A stretch of 64,000 nt of DNA from Hafnia alvei (lineage in GTDB: Bacteria; Pseudomonadota; Gammaproteobacteria; Enterobacterales; Enterobacteriaceae): positions 19,428-83,427 of the forward strand of contig NZ_FMIQ01000049.1 in NCBI RefSeq assembly GCF_900095695.1, written 5' to 3'. Position numbers and translations under genes: made by a program. Below the pieces are notes generated by a model. That model worked only from the letters and a program-made list of their open reading frames with translations, was not told the DNA's origin and made no database searches. Shown piece by piece: positions 38,152 through 46,752 of this stretch (its first letter is position 1; each line of letters opens with the position of its first letter).

Positions 38152-39132
38152 TTAACGTTTATCGCGGCCGTGCGGAGCCTCAAGATCTTGCTTTGGCCCG
38201 ATCGAAATAATGCCCGTTGGGTTGATGGTTTTATGGCTGCGATAATAATGATTACGGATGTGTTCTAGATTGACCGTCTCTTTAATACCCGGTATCTGAT
38301 AGATATCGCGCAGGAATCCATATAGATTCGGATAGTCACTGATCCGCTGCCAATCGCATTTAAAATGCGTCACGTATACTGGGTCAAAACGCACTAACGT
38401 GGTCCACAAACGAAGATCGGCTTCGGTTAAGCGCTCGCCAGTTAAGTAACGTTGACGAGCAAGAATGCTTTCCAGCTTATCTAATGAGGCAAAAACCGCG
38501 CTAACGGCTTCATCATAGGCCTCTTGCGACGTCGCAAACCCTGCTTTATAGACGCCATTATTGACGGTGTCATAGACCCAGCTATTGAGTTCATCAATCT
38601 CAGCACGCAATTCCAACGGATAGAAATCACCCGGCTTAGCGCCTAAATCATCAAACGCAGTATTAAACATACGAATGATATCTGAGGATTCATTGCTGAC
38701 GATGGTTTGGGTTTGTTTATCCCACAGCACAGGGACAGTAACGCGCCCGGTATAGTGCGGATCGGCTTGTAGATAGAGCTGATAGAGAAAATCATGCTGA
38801 TAAAGTTCATCCCCGGTCGCGGCAGGGAAAGAACGATCAAACGTCCAACCATTTTCCAGCATCAGCGGGCTGACCACGGAAACAGGTATCAGCGTTTCCA
38901 ACCCCTTGAGCTTTCGAACTAACAACGTGCGATGTGCCCACGGACAGGCCAAAGAGACATAAAGATGGTAGCGATCTTTTTCAGCCTTAAATCCCGGTTC
39001 ATTATTTGGGCCAGCAGATCCATCAGGAGTGACCCAGTTACGGAATTGCGCGTTTGAACGCTTAAAACGTCCACCGGTAGATTTGGTGTCATACCAGATA
39101 TCCTGCCAGATACCGTCAACGAGTTGTCCCAT
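38152..39132 (-). CDS. yqjG: Glutathionyl-hydroquinone reductase YqjG
   Basis: A 326-residue Xi-class glutathione transferase. The active-site cysteine is in SLACPWAHRTLLVRKLKG near residues 56-73. The family marks WDKQTQTIVSNESSDIIRMFN and LRLWTTLVRFDPVYVTHFKC are present. It reduces glutathionyl-hydroquinones. It follows yqjF on the same strand, as in E. coli, with a hairpin between them. Confidence 0.94.
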   Translation of the reverse strand: MGQLVDGIWQDIWYDTKSTGGRFKRSNAQFRNWVTPDGSAGPNNEPGFKAEKDRYHLYVSLACPWAHRTLLVRKLKGLETLIPVSVVSPLMLENGWTFDRSFPAATGDELYQHDFLYQLYLQADPHYTGRVTVPVLWDKQTQTIVSNESSDIIRMFNTAFDDLGAKPGDFYPLELRAEIDELNSWVYDTVNNGVYKAGFATSQEAYDEAVSAVFASLDKLESILARQRYLTGERLTEADLRLWTTLVRFDPVYVTHFKCDWQRISDYPNLYGFLRDIYQIPGIKETVNLEHIRNHYYRSHKTINPTGIISIGPKQDLEAPHGRDKR

Positions 39133-39187
39133 AAATCCTCCTGATTGTGCCCAATAATTTGCCGGGAAGTGACTTTATACCAAAGCA

Positions 39188-39211
39188 TAAAGGGGCGTTT
39201 TCGCCCCTTTA
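39188..39211 (-). terminator. Hairpin between yqjF and yqjG
   Basis: A perfect 10-bp stem TAAAGGGGCG / CGCCCCTTTA with a 4-nt loop. The T-run is weak, so partial termination is possible. Confidence 0.55.
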
Positions 39212-39231
39212 CTATCTCACTATAGCCCTTT

Positions 39232-39265
39232 TTACTCTAAATCATTCGAGCTGTAGAAAGGCAAG
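39232..39265. repeat. Possible ERIC end fragment
   Basis: The stretch with CATTCGAGCTGTAGAAAGGC resembles the left end of ERIC (AATTCGAGTTGCAGGAAGGC), just beyond the yqjF stop. Only about 30 bp is left, so the call is tentative. Confidence 0.4.
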
Positions 39266-39268
39266 TCA

Positions 39269-39664
39269 TTACCATTTTTTGTTCAGTAAACGGTCGATGC
39301 TGAATGCGCCAGGGCCTGCAACTGCCAGAACCAAGTATCCACCAGCGATAGTCAGGTTTTTCATGAACATCAGTTGGTTAACACCTTCCGCAAAGTTCGA
39401 GTGGAACAGGAACGCGGTCAGAATCGTGAAGCCTGCGGTAAACAGTGCAGTAGTGCGAGTCAGTAAACCGAACAGAACGGCTAAACCACCACCCAGCTCT
39501 AATAAAATAGTCAGCGGCAACAGTGCGCCGGGAACACCCATGGCTTCCATGTATTGCTGCGTGCCAGCGTAGCCAGTGACTTTGCCCCAACCCGCAGAAA
39601 TAAACAGGATTGGCATCAGGATACGGGCGGCCAGCAGTGCGATATTTTCTAATTTGTTGCTCAT
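39269..39664 (-). CDS. yqjF: DoxX family inner-membrane protein YqjF
   Basis: A 131-residue protein with four membrane segments (ARILMPILFISAGWGKVTGY, LLPLTILLELGGGLAVLFGL, TRTTALFTAGFTILTAFLFH and LTIAGGYLVLAVAG), typical of DoxX/YqjF. The C-terminus SIDRLLNKKW matches E. coli YqjF. The start at 39664 sits 7 nt after GGAGC; another in-frame ATG at 39670 is too close to it, and a 40-residue longer frame has no family support. Its exact role is unknown; a link to redox stress with YqjG is suggested only by proximity. Confidence 0.9.
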   Translation of the reverse strand: MSNKLENIALLAARILMPILFISAGWGKVTGYAGTQQYMEAMGVPGALLPLTILLELGGGLAVLFGLLTRTTALFTAGFTILTAFLFHSNFAEGVNQLMFMKNLTIAGGYLVLAVAGPGAFSIDRLLNKKW

Positions 39665-39984
39665 TTTCATGCTCCAGACAATTTTATGTTGCCGCTTATG
39701 CAGCGCTGTTCGGTGTGAGGCGTGCAATCCATGTGGCGTTAGCCATATTGTGGAGCGCGTTTCTCTCGATGGGCTAATACTAGGACAAAGCATGAAGGAG
39801 TGTTAGCGAGTAAAATTGCTGGAATTCTTCAAAAAAACTGAAGTCAAAAAGTTATAAGAAAATAATCAAATACAATAAGTTAAAAGATAGCATGCGAGTG
39901 ATTTCGCAAGTTATTACTTTTAATTTAGATAAACACGCAGGATTTTTGTGGGATTTTTATCGATTTGAAGAAAGAGAAATTGGG
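39665..39984. other. yqjF-yqjK intergenic region
   Basis: About 320 bp. The part near yqjK (39780-39960) is AT-rich, and the yqjF promoter should lie here. I see no gene or repeat. Confidence 0.4.
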
Positions 39985-40278
39985 CTAGGATTTTGAGTAA
40001 AACGCTTTACGTACCACTTTAACCACGCCCCATACACTGAATGCACGGCGCGTCCAGCGAGCGGTTTTAGCCGGATGACGAGCGCCATATAATGCAAGCA
40101 GGCTTGAGCCTAACAGCATAAATTTGCGTAACCGCATCACGGCCGAAACACGGTGGTCAAATTTCGCAGTGAGCTGCAACCATGCACGACGCTCACCGGC
40201 TAAATCAAGACGTTGCTGCTGAACTTGACGCAGCAAACGTGCTTTCTCCAAAGCGAGTTCTTGTCGATTACGGCTCAC
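39985..40278 (-). CDS. yqjK: YqjK family protein (GTG start)
   Basis: A 97-residue, basic protein of the YqjK family. The Gln/Arg/Leu-rich N-terminal part (about 5-35) could form a coiled coil. A short hydrophobic stretch (KFMLLGSSLLALYGA, about 52-66) may touch the membrane. It starts with GTG inside the yqjE stop (GTGA overlap) behind GAGGA, so it is coupled to yqjE. Its role is unknown; the yqjCDEK cluster is linked to membrane-associated stress proteins in E. coli. Confidence 0.85.
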   Translation of the reverse strand: MSRNRQELALEKARLLRQVQQQRLDLAGERRAWLQLTAKFDHRVSAVMRLRKFMLLGSSLLALYGARHPAKTARWTRRAFSVWGVVKVVRKAFYSKS

Positions 40279-40676
40279 TTGCGATCCTCTTCCAGTAGCT
40301 CTCGGTCAATCTCTAACTGCCGGCGAGTTGACCCTAGCAGCGTTGATCGTCGAGCTTTGGTGATAGTCCAAATTGCCCCAATTAATGCTAACCCCAGTAA
40401 AACAGCGGTGGTGATACCTAAAGCCATCAAACGATAGGCTGGATCAATCGCCCAAAAGAGCAAAACCAGCAACGTCATCAAACCAAACGCCGTAAACAGC
40501 AGCGTAATGCCCGCCATCATCAGCAATTGAATAACGTTAGCCTTTTCCTCTTCCAGCTCCACCACGGCCAAACGCAGCCGAGTTTCTACCATGCCAACAA
40601 TAATGGTGACAATGCGCTGAGCGGTACTCAGAACCCCGCGAGCGGGGCCCTGAGAAGTTGCGTTATCAGCAGGCAT
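40275..40676 (-). CDS. yqjE: YqjE, phage-holin-like inner-membrane protein
   Basis: A 133-residue protein of the YqjE (holin superfamily III-like) family. Two hydrophobic helices (VIQLLMMAGITLLFTAFGLM and LMALGITTAVLLGLALIGAI) lie after an amphipathic N-terminal part, and a charged C-terminus follows (RQLEIDRELLEEDRK). The ATG overlaps the yqjD stop by 1 nt (TAATG), and yqjK overlaps its end, showing tight coupling. In E. coli YqjE accompanies the ribosome-associated membrane protein YqjD. Confidence 0.87.
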   Translation of the reverse strand: MPADNATSQGPARGVLSTAQRIVTIIVGMVETRLRLAVVELEEEKANVIQLLMMAGITLLFTAFGLMTLLVLLFWAIDPAYRLMALGITTAVLLGLALIGAIWTITKARRSTLLGSTRRQLEIDRELLEEDRK

Positions 40677-40981
40677 TAGCGGCGAGCCAATAGTACGCCT
40701 AGCACCACACCGACCGCTGCGCCGATGCCAACACCAGTCCAAGGGTTGTCATGAACATAGCTATCTGCACGATCTGCGATCTCTTTGGTTTGTGCAGCCA
40801 CTTTCTCACCGGCCGCGTTCAAGCGTGCACGGCTACCTTGCAATGCGCTTTCAGCTTTCGCACGGATTTTTTCCAGCTCGGCCTTCGGCTTATCGGTAGA
40901 AGAGTTCAGAACTTCTTCTAAGGTATCGGCAAGGGACTTCAGTTCAGCACGTAATTGCTCGGAAGTTGAATCGTTAGCCAT
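40676..40981 (-). CDS. yqjD: YqjD, DUF883 membrane-anchored ribosome-associated protein
   Basis: A 101-residue DUF883 (ElaB/YqjD) protein. The N-terminal two thirds are helical and charged (LRAELKSLADTLEEVLNSST onward), and the C-terminal segment VGIGAAVGVVLGVLLARR is a single membrane anchor. In E. coli YqjD tethers stationary-phase ribosomes to the inner membrane. It is the first of the coupled yqjD-yqjE-yqjK genes. Confidence 0.93.
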   Translation of the reverse strand: MANDSTSEQLRAELKSLADTLEEVLNSSTDKPKAELEKIRAKAESALQGSRARLNAAGEKVAAQTKEIADRADSYVHDNPWTGVGIGAAVGVVLGVLLARR

Positions 40982-41117
40982 TCCTAGACTCCTTAACTTT
41001 ACTGATATGGTCTTTTAACATAGCGAGCTTTTTCCATGAGCGCAAAGGTAATTGCCACATATCCTTCTGCATCTGCCGTATTTGGTATGAAAAAACTCGG
41101 TTTTTTGGCGACGCTAA

Positions 41118-41507
41118 TTACTGCCCTAACGCCTGCTGCGCCTCTTTCAACTCATCTTGAGCTTCGACCAGTTTTTTCTCTTTTTTACTGATTTTGTCAG
41201 TTTTACCGGTTTGCTGAGCTTCGCTGAGCTCCTGCTGGCGTTCAGCAACTTTCTGCTGTTTTTCTGTTACGTCCTTTTGCAGATCGGCGCGTAGCCCGGC
41301 TTCAGTACAGTTGCTTTTCACTTCACTAAGCGCCTTCTGCAAACCTGCAACGCGATGCGTATTGTTGTGCTGTTGGGCATATTGGATCTGTTCTTCAATA
41401 CTTTGTTGCTTGCTAGCACAGGTCACCGCCGCAGCATTAGCAGCTGCGCTCATCATGCCCAAAGAGGCAACGGTCATAGCAAAAATTACGGTTTTTTTGA
41501 ATGTCAT
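41118..41507 (-). CDS. yqjC: YqjC, periplasmic DUF1090 protein
   Basis: A 129-residue exported protein. The signal peptide ends at SAAANA-A near residue 26. The mature part has one conserved Cys pair (TCASK and NCTEA) and a long Gln/Lys/Glu-rich helical tail (DVTEKQQKVAERQQELSEAQ onward) likely to form a coiled coil. DUF1090 proteins have no proven function. The ATG follows AAGGAC. It sits between mzrA and yqjD, as in E. coli. Confidence 0.9.
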   Translation of the reverse strand: MTFKKTVIFAMTVASLGMMSAAANAAAVTCASKQQSIEEQIQYAQQHNNTHRVAGLQKALSEVKSNCTEAGLRADLQKDVTEKQQKVAERQQELSEAQQTGKTDKISKKEKKLVEAQDELKEAQQALGQ

Positions 41508-41740
41508 GAAAAGTCCTTATTAAGTTTGAAAGTGCCCCACTCCGGGGACATGTATCTTTGTATCATCGAAACAAACATACGATTCGATAAGCATAACGCG
41601 ATCGCTGAAGTGCGTCCGACCGTTATAACTATAACCTGCAATTATTAACGATTACTTATCACTATCATTAAATAATAGGTGCTTTGTCGTCAAAAAAGGG
41701 AGCCGGTAATCGAAAAATCAGACAATCCTTAAAAACCAAA

Positions 41741-41760
41741 ACAGAGCCATAAGGCTCTGT
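41741..41760 (-). terminator. Terminator of yqjA-mzrA
   Basis: A perfect 8-bp stem ACAGAGCC / GGCTCTGT with a 4-nt loop, followed on the minus strand by TTT-rich sequence. Confidence 0.85.
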
Positions 41761-41769
41761 TTTTAATGT

Positions 41770-42171
41770 TTAGCTGCTAAGTCTCGGTTGCCTGGGAGGA
41801 TCCTTGACGTCACCCTCGCCTGACTGAAATAGCGTGCGCCGATGCGTTTTAGAAGCAATGCTATAGCCACGCGGCAGCACCGTCTGAAGCACATGCATTG
41901 CCTCATCTTGCTGTTCGGGCTTAGCTAAATGAACCAGCAAACCGTTCCCGTCTGGCGTGATGCTTTTAATACTGATGCCGTGCTCATCGAGTTTCTGGTA
42001 GACAAAAAAACCATCGGGCGTTGCTAAACCAGACTGCGTTGCGCTGATTTGCAGCGTGGTTTCCTTATGCACCAAATGTGGCACCACCCACCATGCAAAT
42101 GCAGCGACGATCAGCGCCAAAAGCAGCAAAGCACGCTTCCATCCAAGCCGTTGAATAAGTAACAGAGTCAC
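41770..42171 (-). CDS. mzrA: MzrA, modulator of EnvZ/OmpR
   Basis: A 133-residue protein with one N-terminal membrane helix ([20 protein letters not shown]) and a periplasmic domain containing [20 protein letters not shown], the part most like E. coli MzrA. MzrA binds the sensor EnvZ and connects CpxA signalling to EnvZ/OmpR. The start is read as GTG at 42171 after AAAGGAAATAAC, just beyond the yqjA stop. An ATG at 42204 inside yqjA would add 11 residues and cannot be ruled out. It forms an operon with yqjA. Confidence 0.85.
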   Translation of the reverse strand: MTLLLIQRLGWKRALLLLALIVAAFAWWVVPHLVHKETTLQISATQSGLATPDGFFVYQKLDEHGISIKSITPDGNGLLVHLAKPEQQDEAMHVLQTVLPRGYSIASKTHRRTLFQSGEGDVKDPPRQPRLSS

Positions 42172-42172
42172 G

Positions 42173-42850
42173 TTATTTCCTTTGCTCAGGCTGTGTTGTT
42201 GCATGTTTTTTACGCCATAGCACGACCAATGACCCCACCAATCCCACGACCAGAAGAACCAGCGGCAGCATCATCAACAGGAACATCAGCTGGTCTTCAT
42301 AACGCAGGAATAACGGCGTTTTACCCAGCACATAGCCTAGCGTTGTCAAAATAATGACCCACAGAAAACCGCTCACCCAGTTAAAGAACTGGAAGCGAGT
42401 GCTGCTTAAACCCGAAAGACCCGCAATCAGCGGCAACAGCGTGCGCACGAAAGCAAGAAAACGTCCGACCAACAGTGCCGATAGACCGTGCTTGTGGAAC
42501 AAATGATGCGAGCGCTGATGGTAGTGTGCGGGAAGATGAGAAAGCCACTTTTGCACCAGCCTGGTATTGCCTAACCATCGCCCTTGGATATACCCCACCC
42601 AACAGCCGAGGCTAGCCGCGGTAGTTAGCACAAAAATAGTCATGCCAAAGCCCATAGTACCTTTAGCAATCAGCACGCCGACGAGGATCAGTAAACTATC
42701 ACCCGGTAAAAAGGCCGCCGGCAGCAAACCATTTTCCAGAAATAAAATCACAAACAAAATGCCGTAAATCGTCCACACTAGCGATGGATTCGCCAGTGTT
42801 TCATAGTCCTGCTGCCACAGGGCGTGTATCAATTCGTTAATCATATCCAT
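42173..42850 (-). CDS. yqjA: DedA family membrane protein YqjA
   Basis: A 225-residue DedA-family inner-membrane protein, E. coli YqjA being 220. The family stretches [40 protein letters not shown] and [20 protein letters not shown] are intact. YqjA is an osmosensing, proton-dependent transporter needed at alkaline pH, and DedA proteins affect membrane lipid carriers. The ATG follows AGGAATACTCG. mzrA starts at its stop codon. Confidence 0.94.
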   Translation of the reverse strand: MDMINELIHALWQQDYETLANPSLVWTIYGILFVILFLENGLLPAAFLPGDSLLILVGVLIAKGTMGFGMTIFVLTTAASLGCWVGYIQGRWLGNTRLVQKWLSHLPAHYHQRSHHLFHKHGLSALLVGRFLAFVRTLLPLIAGLSGLSSTRFQFFNWVSGFLWVIILTTLGYVLGKTPLFLRYEDQLMFLLMMLPLVLLVVGLVGSLVVLWRKKHATTQPEQRK

Positions 42851-42932
42851 CGAGTATTCCTAACTGAAAATTCGGAAGGTCCATCCGCCAGCTCATCTCA
42901 TGGACGTCACAAAGGACGATGGAGTCAGGGAG

Positions 42933-43472
42933 CTAGCTAAAGTTAACCAACGTGCGCGTGGCATCCGGTTGGTCATACGTCAGCTTTCCTCTGTATAGAA
43001 TATTACTCTCTTTCCAGCCACCCAGCCGATTTTGATGTGGGGGAAGCTGTAATGTTCGTAATAGAGCAAGAGAAACAACCTCGGCGCTATACTGTCGAGA
43101 GGCTTCGAAATAGGGAATTTCCGCGCGCAGGGGTAGAGGAGCATCCGGCAACTTAGGCGACGCTCGCCCTTGTTCTGATCCCGATTGCATATGGAGGCGC
43201 AGCAGCGCCGCCAGTTTCCGCGAATTAGATTTACGAGAAAGATATTGCTGACGTTCACTAGGCAGTTGCATGACCGACATGGACAAACTGTCTATGAATA
43301 TCTCGTCTAAATCGCTATCTGCTTTAACAACGTAGGCTGGATTAGCATAGTGATTCGCATTGTGCGAATGCCAAGCCGTTTGCTTGCCAGAGGCCATACT
43401 GACCCAGCATAACAACAGTAACATAACGGTGGCAGACGAAAGACGCTTCAATATTTTGTTGCTTCCAGACAT
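42933..43472 (-). CDS. Hypothetical exported protein
   Basis: A 179-residue protein that I do not recognise. It has a signal peptide (KRLSSATVMLLLLCWVSMAS, likely cut at ASG-K) and a basic, Ser/Leu-rich mature region with no visible catalytic motif or membrane segment. The start at 43472 is the best fit to the signal peptide, but its ribosome site is weak. It lies upstream of yqjA on the same strand, separated by about 80 bp, and downstream of crcB. E. coli has no such gene between exuR and yqjA. Confidence 0.6.
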   Translation of the reverse strand: MSGSNKILKRLSSATVMLLLLCWVSMASGKQTAWHSHNANHYANPAYVVKADSDLDEIFIDSLSMSVMQLPSERQQYLSRKSNSRKLAALLRLHMQSGSEQGRASPKLPDAPLPLRAEIPYFEASRQYSAEVVSLALLRTLQLPPHQNRLGGWKESNILYRGKLTYDQPDATRTLVNFS

Positions 43473-43650
43473 ATGCAGAAAAAAGTCGGCTAACTGTAGC
43501 AAAATCACCGTCTAGGAAACAGCAGAAAATACGCATTTATCACGACGAATTTAGCGATATATAGGCTTATTTGCGTCTAGTTTCCACGAGGTTCAAGAAA
43601 AGGAAACAAGAAGGAAAAAAAGTAGGTATTAGTATGATCAATGAACCATG

Positions 43651-43698
43651 CCGTGTTTACCTATTACTCTCAATAAACACACGATCTCAATAAACACG
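43651..43698 (-). terminator. Long hairpin after crcB
   Basis: CCGTGTTTA and TAAACACGG pair over a loop of about 30 nt that contains a repeated CTCAATAAACAC stretch. It lies just beyond crcB and is a weak terminator candidate. Confidence 0.45.
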
Positions 43699-43713
43699 GC
43701 TAGACATGACTGG

Positions 43714-44109
43714 TTAACCTGGCATTGAACCACGGCTTAGCAGCGCATAGCCTGCGGCAACCGCAATCATACACAGCACCAGATTCAAAATAACGTTCAT
43801 GGCCGCCCGCAGCCAAAATCCTTGAGTAAACAACGCTAGGGTATCAAACGAGAACGTGGAAAAGGTGGTTAATGCCCCCAGAAAACCAACCGCAATCAGT
43901 GGGCGCCAATGAGGAGAAATTAGCGTTCCGGTATTTAGCGCCGCAACCAATAACCCCATGATAAAACAACCCACCACGTTCACCGTCAACGTTGCGTAAG
44001 GGAATGAATTCCCAAACCAACCGTTAAACCAATTGGTAATTTGAAAACGGGTAATAGCTCCCACGGCGCCACCAAAGGCAACAATCAGTAGTGTTAGGCC
44101 ATAGCTCAT
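43714..44109 (-). CDS. crcB: Fluoride exporter CrcB/Fluc
   Basis: A 131-residue fluoride channel of the Fluc family with four membrane helices; two copies pack as an antiparallel dimer. The conserved GGAVGAITRF, YATLTVNVVGCFIMG (Asn in the pore) and GFLGALTTFSTFSFD (Phe-rich pore box) are intact. The start at 44109 follows AAGGAGCACGCC. It lies directly behind a fluoride riboswitch, so it should be expressed only when fluoride enters the cell. The neighbours exuR and yqjA are unrelated in function. Confidence 0.96.
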   Translation of the reverse strand: MSYGLTLLIVAFGGAVGAITRFQITNWFNGWFGNSFPYATLTVNVVGCFIMGLLVAALNTGTLISPHWRPLIAVGFLGALTTFSTFSFDTLALFTQGFWLRAAMNVILNLVLCMIAVAAGYALLSRGSMPG

Positions 44110-44249
44110 GGCGTGCTCCTTGATAATAACAAGCATGTTATAAATGAAGACTGTTAGCAGCGACGATTTGATTGACTACAGGGAGAGAATTTTAGCCCGG
44201 CAGCCAAACACTATCGCCCTGAATAAACAGAGAAATAAAGCTCAGACTT

Positions 44250-44340
44250 CTGCCAGGCGTCATCAGCGAAAAGAGATAGCTCTTTTGGCGGTTTTTAGTT
44301 GCCGAGAATTTAGCAACCAACGGTGGAGCACCATCACCGA
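44250..44340 (-). promoter_or_regulatory. Fluoride (crcB) riboswitch
   Basis: On the minus strand the element begins with GGTGATGGTGCTCCACC and ends with CTGATGACGCCTGGCAG, the two hallmark ends of the fluoride riboswitch (GGNGATGG ... TGATGRCGCCT). An AACCGCC segment lies between them. It stands 140 bp before crcB, whose product removes fluoride, and should act as an ON switch. Confidence 0.88.
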
Positions 44341-44395
44341 TTGAATTATAGATTAAGCCGACGATTCTTTACAACATACAATCAGTTGGGTGAAA

Positions 44396-45169
44396 TCATT
44401 TAGCGTTGGTCACGCCGTCCAAATGAACCACCGGGTTTTCAGCGAACAGATAGCGATCGACGTTAAACTCAAAGTCATCGGTGGTTGCTTGGAAAAGCAT
44501 TTGCTTCGTATTTTCCAAATGTTGCCACATCGCCACCTTCGCGCCGTAAGGATCTTTACGCATTAGCGCTTTGAGGATCTTGTCATGATCTTCGCACCAG
44601 CTTTCGATCGACACATCATCGATATGCTCATGGAGTTTTAGCCAATACGGGTTATGAATACGCTGGCTCCACATCTGCTCCACAATCGTAGCCATAGCTG
44701 AGTTCTGCGTGGCCAAAGCGACCTGCACATGAAATTTCAAATCCCATTCAGAATCACGGAAACGATCTTCCTGACGCGCATGTTCCTGAATTTCCATCAG
44801 CGCCACAATGTCCTGCTTTGTAACTTGAGTCGCCGCAAACTCAGCAATATTACTTTCAATCAGCTGACGTGCTTGCAGCAGCTCAAACGGCCCTGCACTC
44901 GCAAACTGAATATTGCGGTTGGGCTGAACCAACGTTTTTGGCTGATTGCTGATGACATGGATGCCAGAACCTTTACGCACCTCAACATAGCCCTCTACCT
45001 CCAGCATGATGATAGCCTCGCGAACCACTGTGCGGCTCACGTTCATCTCTTCGGCGATAAAACGCTCGGCTGGCAGCTTCTCACCCACAGGGTAAACGCC
45101 TGATTCGACGCGCTGTTTCAGCTCTGCGGCTAACTGTTGATACAGTCTTCTGGGTTCTGTGAATTCCAT
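44396..45169 (-). CDS. exuR: Hexuronate regulon repressor ExuR (GntR/FadR family)
   Basis: A 257-residue GntR-family repressor, against 258 in E. coli. The winged helix at about 8-75 ([20 protein letters not shown] ... [20 protein letters not shown]) is followed by an FCD ligand domain with metal-binding His residues ([28 protein letters not shown]). It represses exuT and uxaCA until hexuronates bind. It is co-directional with exuT, about 200 bp downstream, with its own promoter region. Confidence 0.96.
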   Translation of the reverse strand: MEFTEPRRLYQQLAAELKQRVESGVYPVGEKLPAERFIAEEMNVSRTVVREAIIMLEVEGYVEVRKGSGIHVISNQPKTLVQPNRNIQFASAGPFELLQARQLIESNIAEFAATQVTKQDIVALMEIQEHARQEDRFRDSEWDLKFHVQVALATQNSAMATIVEQMWSQRIHNPYWLKLHEHIDDVSIESWCEDHDKILKALMRKDPYGAKVAMWQHLENTKQMLFQATTDDFEFNVDRYLFAENPVVHLDGVTNAK

Positions 45170-45229
45170 TTATGGTGCTCTATTAGGGTTAAGAATGGGC
45201 AAATGCTGTGATACATGCAGATTTAAATC

Positions 45230-45239
45230 TGTTATACCA
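45230..45239. promoter_or_regulatory. Candidate ExuR/UxuR operator before exuR
   Basis: TGTTATACCA matches the operator core TGGTATACCA at 9 of 10 positions, about 60 bp before exuR. It fits autoregulation. Confidence 0.45.
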
Positions 45240-45305
45240 CTTTTCCAATATGGGCACCAGAGAGCCCAACGCTCTGGTTATGGGTAAAAAATACAGGTAA
45301 AAAAA

Positions 45306-45330
45306 ATCCGCCGATAAAGGGCGGATTTCA
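45306..45330 (-). terminator. Terminator of exuT
   Basis: AAATCCGCC and GGCGGATTT pair, followed on the minus strand by a run of T, directly after the exuT stop. Confidence 0.9.
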
Positions 45331-45371
45331 AGGATACGGTCGATAACTTAAACCGTTAATATATCAGAAGG

Positions 45372-46667
45372 TTACACCGTTGCTTTCTGATGGCTCGATG
45401 CCGCCTCAACCTCTTCCGCCGTACGGTTTTGCAGCACCGTCCAGATAACCAGTGCACCCAGCAGGTCAAAGACCGCTAGCGCTGCGAACAGCGGGCTAAA
45501 GCCGATAGTATCTGCCAATGCCCCGACGACTAGCGCAAACATGGTACTCGCAGTCCATGCCGCCATCCCGGTCAAACCGTTAGCGGTCGCTACCTCATTA
45601 CGCCCAAAGACATCGGAAGATAACGTGATCAATGCACCAGACAGAGACTGGTGAGCAAAACCACCTACACACAGCAAAGCGATTGCCGCATAAGGGCTGG
45701 TGAACAAGCCGATCATCCCAGGGCCAATCATCAGAACTGCGCCCATGGTGACAACCAACTTACGCGAAACAATCAGGTTTACTTTGAAATATTTCTGGAA
45801 CAGCGGAGGCAAATAGCCGCCCAGCACGCAACCAACGTCAGCAAACAGCATCGGCATCCAGGCAAACATCGCAATTTCTTTCAGGTTGAAGCCGTAGGCT
45901 TTGAACATGAATAGCGGGATCCAAGCATTGAAAGTCCCCCACGCTGGCTCAGCCAGAAAACGTGGCAGAGCAATGCCCCAGAACTGGCGGTTACGCAGAA
46001 TTTCCCATGCAGACATACGCTTAGCGTTGTTGGTTTGGTGATGCGCTTCCTGACCGCTCAGGATGTAATCACGCTCTTCGTCAGACAGTTTCTTCTGGTC
46101 TTTCGGATGTTTGTAGAAGATTAACCAGCAGATTGCCCAAATCAGGCTGAGCGCACCGGTAATAATGAAGGCCATTTCCCAACTGTGTGCAACGATAGCC
46201 CACACCACTAATGGAGGCGCAATCATCCCACCAATCGATGAACCTACGTTAAAGTAACCCACGGCGATAGAACGTTCTTTCGCAGGGAACCATTCGGATG
46301 AGGCTTTCAAACCAGCAGGGATCATCGCGGCTTCAGCCATACCCACCGCACCGCGTGCGATAGCTAAACCACCCCAGCTACTGGCTAATGCAGTACCCAT
46401 ACAGAATACCGCCCACAGGATGGCAAACAGTGCATAACCCACCTTCGTTCCCAGCACATCAAGCACATAGCCCGCAACGGGCTGCATGATGGTATAACAC
46501 GCAGAATACGCAGCAATAATGTAAGAGTATTGCTGGGTGGTGATATGCATGGTGTCTTGTAAGGTCGGAGCAGCAACGGCAATGGCGTTACGAGTTAAGT
46601 AACCCAATACAGTTCCCACGGTAACCAAGGCTATCATGTACCAGCGTAAGCCTTTAATTTTACGCAT
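45372..46667 (-). CDS. exuT: Hexuronate transporter ExuT
   Basis: A 431-residue MFS transporter of the anion:cation symporter group with 12 membrane helices. IKGLRWYMIALVTVGTVLGY, the motif YFNVGSSIGGMIAPPLVVWA and the central loop YKHPKDQKKLSDEERDYILS match ExuT. It imports galacturonate and glucuronate for UxaC. It is divergent from uxaC across about 630 bp, as in E. coli. Confidence 0.95.
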   Translation of the reverse strand: MRKIKGLRWYMIALVTVGTVLGYLTRNAIAVAAPTLQDTMHITTQQYSYIIAAYSACYTIMQPVAGYVLDVLGTKVGYALFAILWAVFCMGTALASSWGGLAIARGAVGMAEAAMIPAGLKASSEWFPAKERSIAVGYFNVGSSIGGMIAPPLVVWAIVAHSWEMAFIITGALSLIWAICWLIFYKHPKDQKKLSDEERDYILSGQEAHHQTNNAKRMSAWEILRNRQFWGIALPRFLAEPAWGTFNAWIPLFMFKAYGFNLKEIAMFAWMPMLFADVGCVLGGYLPPLFQKYFKVNLIVSRKLVVTMGAVLMIGPGMIGLFTSPYAAIALLCVGGFAHQSLSGALITLSSDVFGRNEVATANGLTGMAAWTASTMFALVVGALADTIGFSPLFAALAVFDLLGALVIWTVLQNRTAEEVEAASSHQKATV

Positions 46668-46683
46668 TTAAACTCTCTCCCAG

Positions 46684-46752
46684 TATATCCCGTAACCTTC
46701 AAGCGACATCAGCATTGGCCGACTTCCGACACCTTGAAATTGTTTGGGCTTA
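46684..46752 (-). repeat. Internally deleted ERIC element
   Basis: A 69-bp element whose two ends resemble the ends of an inverted ERIC: TATATCCCGTAACCTTCAAG at one side and TTGAAATTGTTTGGGCTTA at the other. The central ~58 bp of a 127-bp ERIC is missing. Confidence 0.55.
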
